DNA of 64,000 nt, taken from positions 1,240,001-1,304,000 of the forward strand of contig NZ_JACCCO010000001.1 in the NCBI RefSeq assembly GCF_013409935.1. The letters are read 5' to 3'. Under the pieces are notes generated by a model, which was not told the DNA's origin, did not search any database, and was given only the letters and a program-made list of their open reading frames with translations. This document shows positions 9,541-18,713 of this stretch, one piece after another. How positions within the stretch are numbered: the first letter of the stretch is position 1; the number at the start of each line of letters is the position of its first letter. The stretch is from Streptosporangium sandarakinum. GTDB lineage: Bacteria; Actinomycetota; Actinomycetes; Streptosporangiales; Streptosporangiaceae. Both the position numbers and the translations under genes were made by a program.

Positions 9541-9797
9541 GCGACAAGGATGACCCGCGGGGAGGCCCGCTGTCAGATCCGGCGCGACGGGATCGGCCCG
9601 TCATTCGGCCGGATCGCGCCCCGATCCGGGAGGAAGGGATCCGGCCCGGGGAACCGGAGGAGACGGCAGGGTCAGAAGAGGCGGGAGAGGGTCTCACAGG
9701 GGCTCCGGGCCCGGTCTTACGCGCCTTCCATGCCTTCCGGGGGGATTTGTGAATTCCTCACTGTCGCCGGGCGCGTCCGCCCGCCAGCATCGGAGGC

Positions 9798-10724
9798 ATG
9801 ACAGCGATTCTGGTGGACGGCCTCCGTAAGCACTACGGGGACTTCGCCGCCGTCCGGGACGTCTCCTTCGACGTCTCGCAGGGCGAGGTCTTCGCGCTGC
9901 TCGGCCGTAACGGCGCCGGCAAGACCACGACCCTGGAGGTACTGGCGGGCTTCGCGGCCCCCGACGCCGGCACGGTGCGCGTGCTCGGCCTCGACCCCGT
10001 CAAAGACCGCACGGAGGTACGGCGGAGCTGCGGCATCATGCTCCAGGAGGCCGGGTTCTTCCCCGACCTGACCGTGGCGCAGACCGTGGACGCCTGGCGC
10101 GACTTCGTCGCCGCCCCCCGGCCGCGTGACGAGGCCCTGGAGATGGCCGGGCTGACCGCCAAGGCCGGCACGAAGGTGCGGCAGCTCTCCGGCGGGGAGA
10201 AGCGCCGCCTGGACCTGGCCCTGGCCATCCTCAGCCGGCCCGACGTGCTCTTCCTCGACGAGCCGACCACCGGCATGGACCCCGAGGCCCGCCGGAACAC
10301 CTGGGACGTCATCCGCGACCTCGCCGGGCAGGGCACCACGGTCCTGCTCACCACGCACTACCTGGAGGAGGCCCAGCGGCTGGCCTCCCGTATGGCGATC
10401 ATGGATCACGGGGAGGTCGTGGCGAGCGGCGGCATGGCCGAGACCCTCGCCGCCCAGACCGGCCGGGTCGCCTTCGAGCTCCCCGGCGCGGTCACGCCGG
10501 AGGAGCTGCCGCTCCCGCCGTCCTCGGTGGAGGGCCGGACCGCGGTGTACCGGGTCGCCGACCCCGACCTCGCCGCGCGGACCCTGCTGAACTGGGCCGG
10601 CGAGCGCGGCCTGCGCCTGCACGGCCTGGAGGTCCGCACGGCGTCCCTCGAAGACCTGTTCCTGGACCTCGCCGCGGACGCCGACGGGCACCCGGAGAAC
10701 GAGCACGCGAAGGAGGTGGCGTGA
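9798..10724 (+). CDS. ABC transporter ATP-binding protein (DrrA-like)
   Basis: A 308-residue ABC-2 type ATPase. Walker A is GRNGAGKTT, the signature is LSGGEKRR, Walker B is VLFLDEPTTGMD, and the switch His is in TTHYLEEA. The C-terminal 80 residues are the accessory domain usual in drug or lipid exporter ATPases. It is the first gene of a four-gene operon: its TGA overlaps the GTG of the permease (GTGA at 10721), and the histidine kinase and response regulator follow. This ATPase-permease-HK-RR order is a common actinobacterial module, often controlling an exporter of antimicrobial or membrane-active compounds. Confidence 0.93.
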   Translation: MTAILVDGLRKHYGDFAAVRDVSFDVSQGEVFALLGRNGAGKTTTLEVLAGFAAPDAGTVRVLGLDPVKDRTEVRRSCGIMLQEAGFFPDLTVAQTVDAWRDFVAAPRPRDEALEMAGLTAKAGTKVRQLSGGEKRRLDLALAILSRPDVLFLDEPTTGMDPEARRNTWDVIRDLAGQGTTVLLTTHYLEEAQRLASRMAIMDHGEVVASGGMAETLAAQTGRVAFELPGAVTPEELPLPPSSVEGRTAVYRVADPDLAARTLLNWAGERGLRLHGLEVRTASLEDLFLDLAADADGHPENEHAKEVA

Positions 10725-11497
10725 CCGTGGCGGCGCGCGATCTGGTGACGGTGGCCCGCTTCGACGCCCGCCTGTTCTGGCGGGACCGGACGGCGCTGAG
10801 CACGTCCGTGACTCTTTTCCTGCTCCTGGGCGTCGGGCTGCCGGTGATGGCGGACCGCCTCCAGCCGGGCCACCCGGAGGCCGTGGTGGCCCAGCACCTC
10901 GGGATCCTGTCGATGCTGCTGGTCCTCGCGACGTTCGGCCAGGTGGTGAACACCCTGACCACCCGCCGCGACCAGCTCCTCCTCAAGCGGCTGCGGGCCA
11001 CGGGGATGGCCGACCGCGACATCCTCGGCGGCGGGGTCCTCAACCTCGTGCTGCAGAACACCCTGCTGGCGGCGGTGGTCTCGGTCGCGCTGTACGCGCT
11101 GACGAGCCTGCCGGTCCCGCGCGACCCGCTGCTGCTCCTGGTGGCCGTGGTCGCGGGCGCCGCCGTCCTGTGCCTGCTGGGGACGGCGTTCACCCCGCTC
11201 GTCCCCCGGCCTGAGGTCGGGGCCGTCATGACGATGCCGTTCTTCCTGCTCGCGGGCGTCGGCGCGGGCGGTTTCGGGCCGCTCACCGAGATGCTCCCCG
11301 GCTGGGTGAGCACGCTGCTCGGCCTGCTGCCCACCGACGCCGTCGCCGACATCGCCCGGATCGCGTACGCGGCGGACGGCACCTTCGGCGGCGACCTCGC
11401 GGCGGCGGCCGGGCCCGCGCTCAAACTCGCCGCCTGGGCGGCGATCGGGCTGTTCGCGGTATCCCGCTGGTTCCGCTGGGACCCCCGGAGGCAATAA
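10721..11497 (+). CDS. ABC-2 type transporter permease
   Basis: A 258-residue membrane protein with six hydrophobic segments and the ABC-2 signature region (MTMPFFLLAGVGAGGFGPL ahead of the last helix). It starts with GTG overlapping the ATPase stop by four bases, so translation is coupled and the two make one exporter. The segment VNTLTTRRDQLLLKRLRATGM is the conserved cytoplasmic coupling region found in ABC-2 permeases. The substrate cannot be deduced. Confidence 0.9.
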   Translation: MTVAARDLVTVARFDARLFWRDRTALSTSVTLFLLLGVGLPVMADRLQPGHPEAVVAQHLGILSMLLVLATFGQVVNTLTTRRDQLLLKRLRATGMADRDILGGGVLNLVLQNTLLAAVVSVALYALTSLPVPRDPLLLLVAVVAGAAVLCLLGTAFTPLVPRPEVGAVMTMPFFLLAGVGAGGFGPLTEMLPGWVSTLLGLLPTDAVADIARIAYAADGTFGGDLAAAAGPALKLAAWAAIGLFAVSRWFRWDPRRQ

Positions 11498-11507
11498 TCA
11501 CCGTGAC

Positions 11508-12740
11508 ATGCGAATGACCCCCCAGCGCCTGGCCGTCGGCCTGGTCGTGCTGCTCTCCGCGGGCTTCACGATCTCCCCGGTGATCGTGATGGTCCGCTCC
11601 GGCGGGCTCGCCGCGGTCGCCGTGTTCTCGGTCGTGCTCCCCGCCTTCTTCGTCCCCCACTTCCGGCACGTCCGCGCCGCCCTGCGCGGCGCGGAGCCGG
11701 GCGGCGTGACCCTCGGGATCGTGGTGCAGACCATCGCCGCCTACGCCCCGATACCGCTCCTGCCGAACGGGACCGGGAACTGGTGGTGGGGCACTCCGAG
11801 CATCCTGCTCGGCTCGGTGCTGCTGCGCCTGCGACCGCCGCTCGCCCTGGGGTTCCTGGTCCCCATGACGGTGATCCACTTCGCCGCCGCGTGGAGCGCG
11901 GGGATGCCGGGTTCCAAGTTCCTGTACGCCTTCCAGGGCGTCACCACCCTCTTCATCACCGGCTTCGTCATCTACGGTGTGACCCGGCTGGTCGTGGTCA
12001 GCCGCGAGCTGGCGCAGGCGCGGACCGAGCTGGCCGAGGCCGCGGTGCTCCGGGAGCGGCTGCGCATCTCCCGCGACCTGCACGACGGCCTGGGCAGCAG
12101 CCTGACCGCCGTCGCGCTCAAGGGCGATCTCGCGCGCAGGCTGGTCAGGCGCGACCCCGCCGCGGCCGAGGCGGAGCTGGCCGAGCTGGTCGGCGTGGCC
12201 AGGGAGGCGGCCCAGGACGTGCGGCAGGTGGCGCGGGGCTACCGGGAGATGTCGCTGACCGGGGAGGTGCACCGGGCGGTGGCGCTGCTGGAGGCGTCCG
12301 GGGTGAGCTGCCGGACCGACCTGGCCGACGTCGAGGTCTCGCGCGAGGCCGACGAGGCGCTGGCCTGGGCGGTGCGCGAGGCGGTCACCAACGTGGTGCG
12401 GCACAGCCAGGCGACGACCTGCTCGATCAGCACCTCCGCGCACGGCGGCGCCGTACGGCTGGAGGTGGTCAACGACCGCGCCCGCGGGCGCGCGGCGGAC
12501 GGCGGTGGGCTGACCGGCCTGCGGGAACGGGCGTCGGGCCTGGGCGGCTCGGTCGTGGCCGAACGCGCCGGCGACGGGTTCCGGCTCGTCATGGAGCTGC
12601 CGGCCGTACCGGGGACCCCGCGGAGGAGGGCGGACGGGAGCCGGTGGGTGCGGAGGGGCCCGGACGCGGCCGCCGGGGACGGGGACGCCGCCGCCGGGGA
12701 TCCGGAGACGACGACGGGGGACGCGGCGGTGACGACGTGA
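11508..12740 (+). CDS. Two-component sensor histidine kinase, NarL/DesK type
   Basis: A 410-residue sensor kinase. Residues about 1-170 contain four or five membrane helices; a coiled-coil linker (about 172-188) leads to the HisKA_3 dimerisation helix with the phospho-accepting His192 in RISRDLHDGLGSS. The ATP-binding domain shows the N box (AVREAVTNVVRHS) and a GLTGLRERASGLGG lid. The last 45 residues are a Gly/Asp/Ala-rich tail of low complexity. The gene sits 10 bases after the ABC permease and its stop overlaps the GTG of the response regulator, so the sensor and its regulator are made together with the exporter. Confidence 0.92.
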   Translation: MRMTPQRLAVGLVVLLSAGFTISPVIVMVRSGGLAAVAVFSVVLPAFFVPHFRHVRAALRGAEPGGVTLGIVVQTIAAYAPIPLLPNGTGNWWWGTPSILLGSVLLRLRPPLALGFLVPMTVIHFAAAWSAGMPGSKFLYAFQGVTTLFITGFVIYGVTRLVVVSRELAQARTELAEAAVLRERLRISRDLHDGLGSSLTAVALKGDLARRLVRRDPAAAEAELAELVGVAREAAQDVRQVARGYREMSLTGEVHRAVALLEASGVSCRTDLADVEVSREADEALAWAVREAVTNVVRHSQATTCSISTSAHGGAVRLEVVNDRARGRAADGGGLTGLRERASGLGGSVVAERAGDGFRLVMELPAVPGTPRRRADGSRWVRRGPDAAAGDGDAAAGDPETTTGDAAVTT

Positions 12741-13342
12741 TCAGGGTCCTGCTCGCCGAGGACATGCACATGATCCGGGCCGCGCTCGGGGCGCTGCTGC
12801 GGCTGGAGCCCGACATCGAGGTGGTCGCCGAGGTGACCCGCGGCGACGAGATCGTCGACGCGGCCCTGAGGTTTCGGCCGGACGTGGCGGTGCTGGACAT
12901 CGAACTGCCGGGGATCGACGGCATCACCGCCTCGGTGGAGCTGCGGGAGAAGGTGCCCGGCTGCCGGGTCCTGGTGCTCACCGCGATGGGACAGCCCGGC
13001 CAGGTCCACCGGGCCCTGGCCGAGGGCATCGAGGCGTTCCTGGTCAAGGACGCCCCCGGTGACCGGCTGGCGGACGCGGTCCGGCGCACCGCCCAGGGGT
13101 TGCGGGTGCTGGACCCCGAGCTGGTCGCCTCGGCGCTCGCGTACGGCGCGAGCCCGCTGACCCCTCGCGAGACCGCCGTGCTGAAGGAGGCCGCCCGGGG
13201 CGCCCCGGCCGAGGAGATCGCCGGGCGGCTGCACCTGTCGGCCGGGACGGTCCGCAACTACCTGACCAACGCCGTCTCCAAGACGGGCGCCCGCAACAAG
13301 GTCGACGCCATCCGGATCGCCGAGGACGCGGGCTGGATCTGA
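12737..13342 (+). CDS. LuxR/NarL-family response regulator
   Basis: A 201-residue regulator starting with GTG at 12737, which overlaps the kinase stop (GTGA). The receiver domain has acidic pair EDM at residues 8-9, phospho-accepting Asp54 (AVLDIELPG) and the conserved Thr and Lys (VLTA; LVKD). The C-terminal LuxR helix-turn-helix begins at SPLTPRETAVLKEAARG and ends VDAIRIAEDAGWI. It most likely controls the ABC exporter operon in which it is encoded. The 3' end has been tandemly duplicated (see the repeat at 13318-13404). Confidence 0.93.
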   Translation: MIRVLLAEDMHMIRAALGALLRLEPDIEVVAEVTRGDEIVDAALRFRPDVAVLDIELPGIDGITASVELREKVPGCRVLVLTAMGQPGQVHRALAEGIEAFLVKDAPGDRLADAVRRTAQGLRVLDPELVASALAYGASPLTPRETAVLKEAARGAPAEEIAGRLHLSAGTVRNYLTNAVSKTGARNKVDAIRIAEDAGWI

Positions 13343-13404
13343 CGGGCCGGGTCCGCGGGACCGCCGAGGACGCGGGCTGGATCTGACGGGCCGGGTCCGC
13401 GGGA
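13318..13404. repeat. 44-bp tandem duplication of the response-regulator 3' end
   Basis: The bases 13318-13360 (last codons, TGA stop and 18 bases beyond) are repeated without a mismatch over 43 bases at 13362-13404. The second copy lies after the stop and is not translated. Perfect identity indicates a recent slippage or duplication. Confidence 0.92.
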
Positions 13405-13445
13405 TCACCGGCTCCGCCGCCGAACCCGGCGCGGCGGGCCGGCCG

Positions 13446-14111
13446 TCAGACGTCGGTGACCCGGAAACCGGCGTGGGCCTTGTAGCGGCGGTTGATGGAG
13501 ATGAGGTTGGCGGTCAGCCCCTCGACCTGGCGGGCGTTGCGCAGCCGCCCGCCGTACACGCCGCGGACGCCCGGGATGCGGCTCGCCAGCGCCTGGACCG
13601 TGTCGGTGGCCTCGCGGTCGTCGCCCAGCACGAGCACGTCCAGGTCGATCCGCTCCACCTCCGGGTCCAGCAGCAGGACGGCCGAGACGTGGTGGAAGGC
13701 GGCGACCACGCGGCTCTCCGGCAGGATCGAGGCGGCCTGCTGGGCGGCGCTGCCCTCCTCGACGTCCAGCGCGTAGGCGCCCTTCTTGTCGAAGCCGAGC
13801 GGGTTGACGCAGTCGATCACGATCTTGCCGGCCAGCTCGTCCCGCAGGGACTCCAGGGTGGGCCGGTGCCCCTCCCACGGGGTCGCCACGATCACCACGT
13901 CGGCCTCGGCCGCCACGGCCCGGTTGTCGGCGCCGCGGACCGGCCCGCCGACACTCTCGGCCGCCTCCCGCGCCCGGTCGGCGCTGCGCGAGCCGATCAG
14001 CACGGTGTGACCGGCCAGGGCGAACCGCCGGCCCAGTCCCTTGCCCTGGTCGCCGGTCCCGCCCAGGATGCCGATCGAGATGCCGCTCACGTCCGGGATA
14101 TCAGTGCTCAC
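13446..14111 (-). CDS. npdG: F420H2:NADP+ oxidoreductase
   Basis: A 221-residue protein with the N-terminal GILGGTGDQGKGLGRRFALAGH Rossmann loop and the SRS motif (IGSRSADRAREA) that binds NADP phosphate. The rest matches coenzyme F420-dependent NADP oxidoreductases, which pass hydride between F420H2 and NADP+ in the cytosol. In actinobacteria this links NADPH to the F420 pool used by F420-dependent reductases in secondary metabolism. It is convergent with the upstream response regulator and has no obvious operon partner; its start at 14111 lies 129 bases from a divergent hypothetical gene. Confidence 0.92.
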   Translation of the reverse strand: MSTDIPDVSGISIGILGGTGDQGKGLGRRFALAGHTVLIGSRSADRAREAAESVGGPVRGADNRAVAAEADVVIVATPWEGHRPTLESLRDELAGKIVIDCVNPLGFDKKGAYALDVEEGSAAQQAASILPESRVVAAFHHVSAVLLLDPEVERIDLDVLVLGDDREATDTVQALASRIPGVRGVYGGRLRNARQVEGLTANLISINRRYKAHAGFRVTDV

Positions 14112-14240
14112 TCATCGCTCCTCATGATCGTCGGCCGGCCGGACGCCCGGGGACGCCCGGCCCCGCCACATCCCCAGATCATGCCAGGCGCGTCCGGAGA
14201 TCTCCTGGCGGGACCCCGGCGGCTGGTGCACGATGATCGG

Positions 14241-14819
14241 ATGGACGCTCGGTCGGTCGCACTCCTCCGCGACATCCTCGGCTCGACCGGCTGGGTGGAG
14301 CGCACCCGCGCGCTCGGCCTGGCCCTGCGCACCACCCGGTCACCCGGCGGCCTGCTGGTGGTCGGCACCCCCGCCGAGGAGCCCTGGCACCTGGCCGCGC
14401 ACCTCGGGGACGAGGCCCGGCTGGCGGGCCTGCCGCAGCTCGCCCCGACGCTGGTGCGCTGGAGCCCTCCCCCGGGCGCTCCCGCGCACCTGCGGATCGG
14501 GCTGGACCGGATCGAACGGGCCGGGCGGGGCGAGACCCTGTTCGTGGTGACCGAGGACCGGGCCCCCGAGGCGCTGCTGGAACGGGTCGGCGACGCCCGC
14601 CGTACCGGCGCGACGATCCTCGCCCTGGACGGCGGCGACCCCGACCTGGAGGGGCTGGCCCACGAGGCGCTGGCCGTCCCCGAGCGGGCGCCGCTGTCGT
14701 TCGACGGCGCCCAGCACCTGGTCAGCATGGCCGCGGGCGAGACCGGCCGGCGGCCGGGCCTGCGCGAACGGCTGGCCCGGCTGCTGGAGAGGGTCAGCGG
14801 CCCACAGATCGCCGAGTGA
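14241..14819 (+). CDS. Hypothetical protein, possible SIS-like alpha/beta fold
   Basis: A 192-residue cytosolic protein without signal peptide or membrane segment. Residues about 95-160 alternate strands and helices; the stretch GATILALDGGDPDLEGLAHEAL followed by VP resembles the second half of a SIS (sugar isomerase) domain, where a strand precedes a phosphate loop. The N-terminal half (LLVVGTPAEEPWHLAAHL) could be the first strand of the same fold. This is only a resemblance; I do not recognise the family. The ATG at 14241 is preceded by CGATGATCGG with no strong ribosome site. It is divergent from the F420 oxidoreductase gene. Confidence 0.7.
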   Translation: MDARSVALLRDILGSTGWVERTRALGLALRTTRSPGGLLVVGTPAEEPWHLAAHLGDEARLAGLPQLAPTLVRWSPPPGAPAHLRIGLDRIERAGRGETLFVVTEDRAPEALLERVGDARRTGATILALDGGDPDLEGLAHEALAVPERAPLSFDGAQHLVSMAAGETGRRPGLRERLARLLERVSGPQIAE

Positions 14820-14962
14820 CGGCGCGACGGCCGTCATCCGGCCGCTCCCGGTCCGGCCGCTCCCCCGCGCGATCATCCTCCGGGACACCGTCCGGAACGA
14901 TGTCCGGGAGGATGTCCGGCGACCTCCTCGGCCGCCGGCCCCCGGCGCGGCCGGCCCGCCGT

Positions 14963-15142
14963 TCAGTCGTCGTCCCAGGCGCGGTCGGCCTCCCGCCACG
15001 CCTCGTTGCGCTCGGCCGCGGTCTTCATCGCGTCGGCCGCGGCCTCACGGGTCCCGTAGGGGCCCATCCGGTCCTTGTTGGGGCAGCCCTCGTCGGGCTC
15101 GACCGCCATGTGCTTCAGGCAGAACCACCACTGATCCCTCAT
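14963..15142 (-). CDS. Small conserved Cys/Trp-containing protein
   Basis: A 59-residue protein, mostly acidic and helical, beginning MRDQWWFCLKHMAVEP. It has two cysteines (WWFCLKH and EGCPNKDRMGPYGTREAAADA), a pattern I associate with small actinobacterial proteins of unknown role often encoded beside map. The start at 15142 is preferred to a longer one at 15220 because the longer version would overlap the map promoter. It is divergent from map, with 44 bases between starts. The Cys-His pairs might bind metal; this is not shown. Confidence 0.7.
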   Translation of the reverse strand: MRDQWWFCLKHMAVEPDEGCPNKDRMGPYGTREAAADAMKTAAERNEAWREADRAWDDD

Positions 15143-15186
15143 GAGGGCAATCCTGCCCAGTGGGAAGCCAACTAGACTGGGGGACC

Positions 15187-16035
15187 ATGACGACACTGCT
15201 CCAGCCCGGACGGATCTCACCCACCCGCAAGGTTCCCGCCGACATCGCGCGGCCGGAGTACGTCGGGAAGAAGGCCCCCAGGCTCGGCGAGTCCGACGTC
15301 AAGACCCCGGAGATCATCGAGCGGATGCGGGTGGCCGGAAAGCTCGCCGCCCAGGCCCTGGAGGAGGTCGGCCGGCACGTGGCGCCCGGCGTCACCACCG
15401 ACGAGCTCGACCGGATCGGCCACGAGTTCCTCTGCGACCACGGCGCCTACCCCAGCACCCTCGGCTACCGCGGATACCCCAAGTCGCTGTGCACCTCGAT
15501 CAACGAGGTGATCTGCCACGGCATCCCCGACGACACCGTGCTGCGCGACGGCGACATCGTCAACGTCGACATCACCGCCTTCATCGACGGCGTGCACGGC
15601 GACACCGACGCCACCTTCCTGGTCGGCGACGTCGACGAGGAGTCGCGCCTGCTGGTCGAGCGCACCCGCGAGGCGACCGCCCGCGCCATCAAGGCCGTCG
15701 CCCCCGGCCGCCAGCTCAACGTCGTGGGCCGGGTCATCGAGGCGTACGCCAAGCGGTTCGGCTACGGCGTGGTCCGCGACTTCACCGGGCACGGCATCGG
15801 CACCACGTTCCACTCCGGCCTGATCGTGCCGCACTACGACGACCCGTCGGTGGCGGTCACGCTGGTGCCGGGCATGACGTTCACGATCGAGCCGATGCTG
15901 ACCCTCGGCACCATCGAGTACGACGTCTGGCCGGACGGCTGGACCGCCGTGACCAAGGACCGCAGGCGGACCGCCCAGTTCGAGCACACCATCCTGGTCA
16001 CCGAGACGGGCCACGAGATCCTGACCCTGCCCTGA
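15187..16035 (+). CDS. map: Methionine aminopeptidase type I
   Basis: A 282-residue cytosolic enzyme that removes the initiator methionine from new proteins. Metal ligands are all present: two Asp in [19 protein letters not shown], His in FTGHGIG, Glu in FTIEPML and Glu in AQFEHTILV. The 40-residue N-terminal extension, with PTRKVP and RPEYVGKK, matches the longer MapB-type enzymes of actinobacteria. The ATG at 15187 is preferred over an in-frame ATG at 15160, since the conserved extension begins there. Confidence 0.96.
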   Translation: MTTLLQPGRISPTRKVPADIARPEYVGKKAPRLGESDVKTPEIIERMRVAGKLAAQALEEVGRHVAPGVTTDELDRIGHEFLCDHGAYPSTLGYRGYPKSLCTSINEVICHGIPDDTVLRDGDIVNVDITAFIDGVHGDTDATFLVGDVDEESRLLVERTREATARAIKAVAPGRQLNVVGRVIEAYAKRFGYGVVRDFTGHGIGTTFHSGLIVPHYDDPSVAVTLVPGMTFTIEPMLTLGTIEYDVWPDGWTAVTKDRRRTAQFEHTILVTETGHEILTLP

Positions 16036-16065
16036 CGCCCTGACGCCCCGCCGCTCCGGACCCGC

Positions 16066-16476
16066 CTACCGGCGGGGCAGCGTCCCGGTGACGGTGGTGC
16101 CCTCCCCCTTGACGCCGTGGACGCTCAGCGTGCCGCCGAGGGCCTCGAACCGGTCGCGCATGGCGTCCACCCCGCGTCCGGCGGCCTGCCCGGCGAAACC
16201 GGCGCCGTCGTCGCTCACCGTCATCCGCAGGCCGCCGCGGCCCAGGGTGACCGCGACGGAGACCACCCGGGCCCGGCTGTGCCGTTCGACGTTGGCCAGG
16301 GCCTCCTCCAGCACCGCCAGCACGGCCCCGGCCACCTCGGCTGACGCCTCCTCGCCGGGCAGCGCCCAGGTCTCGACGGCGATCCCGGTGCGACCGCTCC
16401 AGGCGTCCAGGCGCTCCCGGAGCTCCCCGGCGAGAGCCGGCCTCCACCCCTCGCGCGTGCGCGGTTCCTCGGACAC
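16066..16476 (-). CDS. Orphan HATPase_c domain protein (histidine-kinase ATPase fragment)
   Basis: A 136-residue protein (GTG at 16476; an in-frame ATG at 16527 would add 17 residues). It consists almost only of a GHKL ATPase domain: N box EEALANVERHSRA, G1 DDGAGF, and GVDAMRDRFEALGGTL near the lid. There is no HisKA_3 helix and no phospho-accepting His, so it cannot autophosphorylate alone. Such stand-alone domains can act on a separate dimerisation protein or be anti-sigma-like; it may also be the remnant of a NarL-type kinase. No response regulator is adjacent. GGAAGG lies 7 bases before the GTG. Confidence 0.7.
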   Translation of the reverse strand: MSEEPRTREGWRPALAGELRERLDAWSGRTGIAVETWALPGEEASAEVAGAVLAVLEEALANVERHSRARVVSVAVTLGRGGLRMTVSDDGAGFAGQAAGRGVDAMRDRFEALGGTLSVHGVKGEGTTVTGTLPRR

Positions 16477-16652
16477 TCCTCGACCTTCCCGGCGCGCGTG
16501 GCGCCCGCCGGCCCTCCGGCCGGCCACGTGGCTGATCCGTGAGCGGGCGCGCCGCGCCTCGTTGCGCGGCCGTCGCTGCGGATGCCCGAACCCCCTGAAC
16601 TCAGGCTACCGGAGCCATCGCCGCGAAAGGGAGGAAGTGTCCGTCGTGCCGC

Positions 16653-18713
16653 CTACTCGGGCTCGGCGGTGCGGTCCCGCCGGTTGAGCCTGGCGAGGTA
16701 GTCGTTGTAGGCGTCCAGCTCGGCGTCGCCGGTGCCACCGGTGCGGGCCGCCACCGCGTCGGCCCGGCGGTCGTTGCGGCGGGCCTTGCGGTCGTCGTCG
16801 CGCCACCACTGGAAGCCCAGCGCGAGCAGCACGAGCAGCGTCGGGATCTCGCCGAAGCCCCAGGTGATGGCGCCGCCTGTCCGCTGGTCCGCCAGGGCGG
16901 AGGTGCCCCAGGCGCGGCCGAGCTGCTCGTACCACTCCGGGGCGAGGACGGTGCCCATGCTCATCAGCGCGATGCCGAAGAAGGCGTGGAAGGGCATCGT
17001 GACGAACAGCAGGAGCAGCTTGGCGAAGTGCGGCAGCCGGTGCGGCGCCGGGTCCACCCCGATGATCACCCAGAAGAACAGGGAGCCGCTGATCAGGAAG
17101 TGCAGCGTCATCGCGATGTGGCCGAGGTGCTCCTCCATCGCGGCCGGGAACAGCGGGGTGAAGTACAGGATGTAGAACGACGCGATGAAGATCGCCGTGG
17201 CGATCCCCGGGTGGGCCACGAAGCGGACGAACCGGCTGTGCAGGATCGTGGTCAGCCACTCGCGGGGGCCGCGGTCACCGCGCCGGGCGGCGGGCTTGAG
17301 CGCGCGCAGCGCCAGCGTGACGGGGGCGCCCAGCACCAGCAGGATCGGCACCAGCATGGACAGCGTCATGTGCTCGGCCATGTGGGCGCTGAACAGCACC
17401 TTGGCGTAGCGGGCCACGCCGCTCTGGGTGGAGAGCACCAGGATCAGCACGCCGATGGACCAGGAGACGGTGCGCCCCCAGGGCCAGGAGTCGCCGCGCC
17501 GCCGGAGCCGTACGACCCCGGCGAGGTAGAGGCCGCCGAGGACGGCCGCCACGGTGGCGAAGAACAGGTCGAACCACCACAGCGTGGCCAGGTTGGCCAC
17601 CGAGATCTCCGGCGGCATCCTGAAGCCGAGCGCCTCGAAGGCGCGGTCCACCGGCAGGACCGCGGGGGGCGGCGCGGTACGGCCCAGCGCGACCGCCAGC
17701 CCGACCGTCGCGAACATGACGAGGAGCTCGACGGAGGCGAACCGGGCGAACCCGCCGCGCCCGCCGCCGGCGAGCCCGGGGAGGGTGCGCTTCCTGTGCC
17801 ACCACCCGAAGACGCCGAGCAGCGCGAACGCCACCGTCTTGGCGACCAGCAGCAGGCCGTAGGCGGAGGTGAAGAGCTCCGAGATCGAGGTGAGCCGCGC
17901 GATGACGCTGAACAGGCCGGACAGGCCCACCGCGACGTAGCACCACAGCGCCATCGCCGAGAACCGGGCCGCGGCGACCTCCAGCTGCGGCTGTCCCCGC
18001 AGCGCGTGCACGCACAGTGCGGCGAGCCCGCCCACCCACAGGGCGAGGGCCAGCAGGTGGAGCGCCACACCGCTGGTGGCCAGGTCGTGGTTGGGAGAGG
18101 AGGCGGAGTGGCCGGTCAGCGCGGGCGGCAGCATCGTCACCAGGGCCAGGGCCAGCAGCCCCGCCGCGGTGCCGGCGGTGATCGCCCCCCGGGCGAACAG
18201 CGCGATCGCCACCCCGAACAGCACGACCAGGGTCAGGGCGATGCCCTGGGACACCTGGCTGGCGAAGCTGGTGAGCTCGTCGCCGCCGAGCACGTCGGCG
18301 ACGGGCAGGCCCAGCACCTCGGACAGGGTGAACACCATCGTCGCGGCCGCCGCTCCGGCCCACACGAGCGCCGACCACGACGCGGCCCTGACGTAGCCGA
18401 GGGCCGGCTTGCCGAGCAGGCCCTTGTCGACCGGGAAGAAGAAGGCCGCGGCCAGCAGCGTGCCCACGGTGACCACGCCCGCGGCGTCCATCGTGAGCTT
18501 GGCCACCGGCAGGCCCCACCGGGTCACCGCGCCCTCGTCGGGCAGGCCGGGGATGATGCGCGGGGTCGCCGCGCCGCCGGCGAACATGGCGATCACCAGC
18601 GCGACGAGGGCCGCTCCGGCGACGGCGAGCCCCAGCCACACCGCCCGGGTGGTCCACCCCCGCTCGTCCGGCGCGTCCGGTACGGCCCGCGCGGCCTCCT
18701 CCCGGGTGCTCAC
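16653..18713 (-). CDS. CopD-CtaG fusion membrane protein
   Basis: A 686-residue integral membrane protein. The N-terminal half (about residues 20-370) is a CopD copper-resistance domain with about nine helices; the C-terminal half (about 390-660) is a cytochrome c oxidase assembly factor CtaG-type domain (PF09678 kind), with conserved HMAEHM, GHIAMTLHFLISG and FHAFFGIAL histidine motifs. Such fusions are typical of actinobacteria and are linked to copper import and its delivery to respiratory oxidases. The GTG at 18713 overlaps the stop of copC (GTGA), so CopC in the cell envelope and this transporter are translated together. Confidence 0.93.
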   Translation of the reverse strand: MSTREEAARAVPDAPDERGWTTRAVWLGLAVAGAALVALVIAMFAGGAATPRIIPGLPDEGAVTRWGLPVAKLTMDAAGVVTVGTLLAAAFFFPVDKGLLGKPALGYVRAASWSALVWAGAAAATMVFTLSEVLGLPVADVLGGDELTSFASQVSQGIALTLVVLFGVAIALFARGAITAGTAAGLLALALVTMLPPALTGHSASSPNHDLATSGVALHLLALALWVGGLAALCVHALRGQPQLEVAAARFSAMALWCYVAVGLSGLFSVIARLTSISELFTSAYGLLLVAKTVAFALLGVFGWWHRKRTLPGLAGGGRGGFARFASVELLVMFATVGLAVALGRTAPPPAVLPVDRAFEALGFRMPPEISVANLATLWWFDLFFATVAAVLGGLYLAGVVRLRRRGDSWPWGRTVSWSIGVLILVLSTQSGVARYAKVLFSAHMAEHMTLSMLVPILLVLGAPVTLALRALKPAARRGDRGPREWLTTILHSRFVRFVAHPGIATAIFIASFYILYFTPLFPAAMEEHLGHIAMTLHFLISGSLFFWVIIGVDPAPHRLPHFAKLLLLFVTMPFHAFFGIALMSMGTVLAPEWYEQLGRAWGTSALADQRTGGAITWGFGEIPTLLVLLALGFQWWRDDDRKARRNDRRADAVAARTGGTGDAELDAYNDYLARLNRRDRTAEPE

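Noticed and set aside
9541-9797. Possible promoters between trans-sulfuration and ABC genes
   Set aside because: No -35/-10 pair with acceptable spacing was found.
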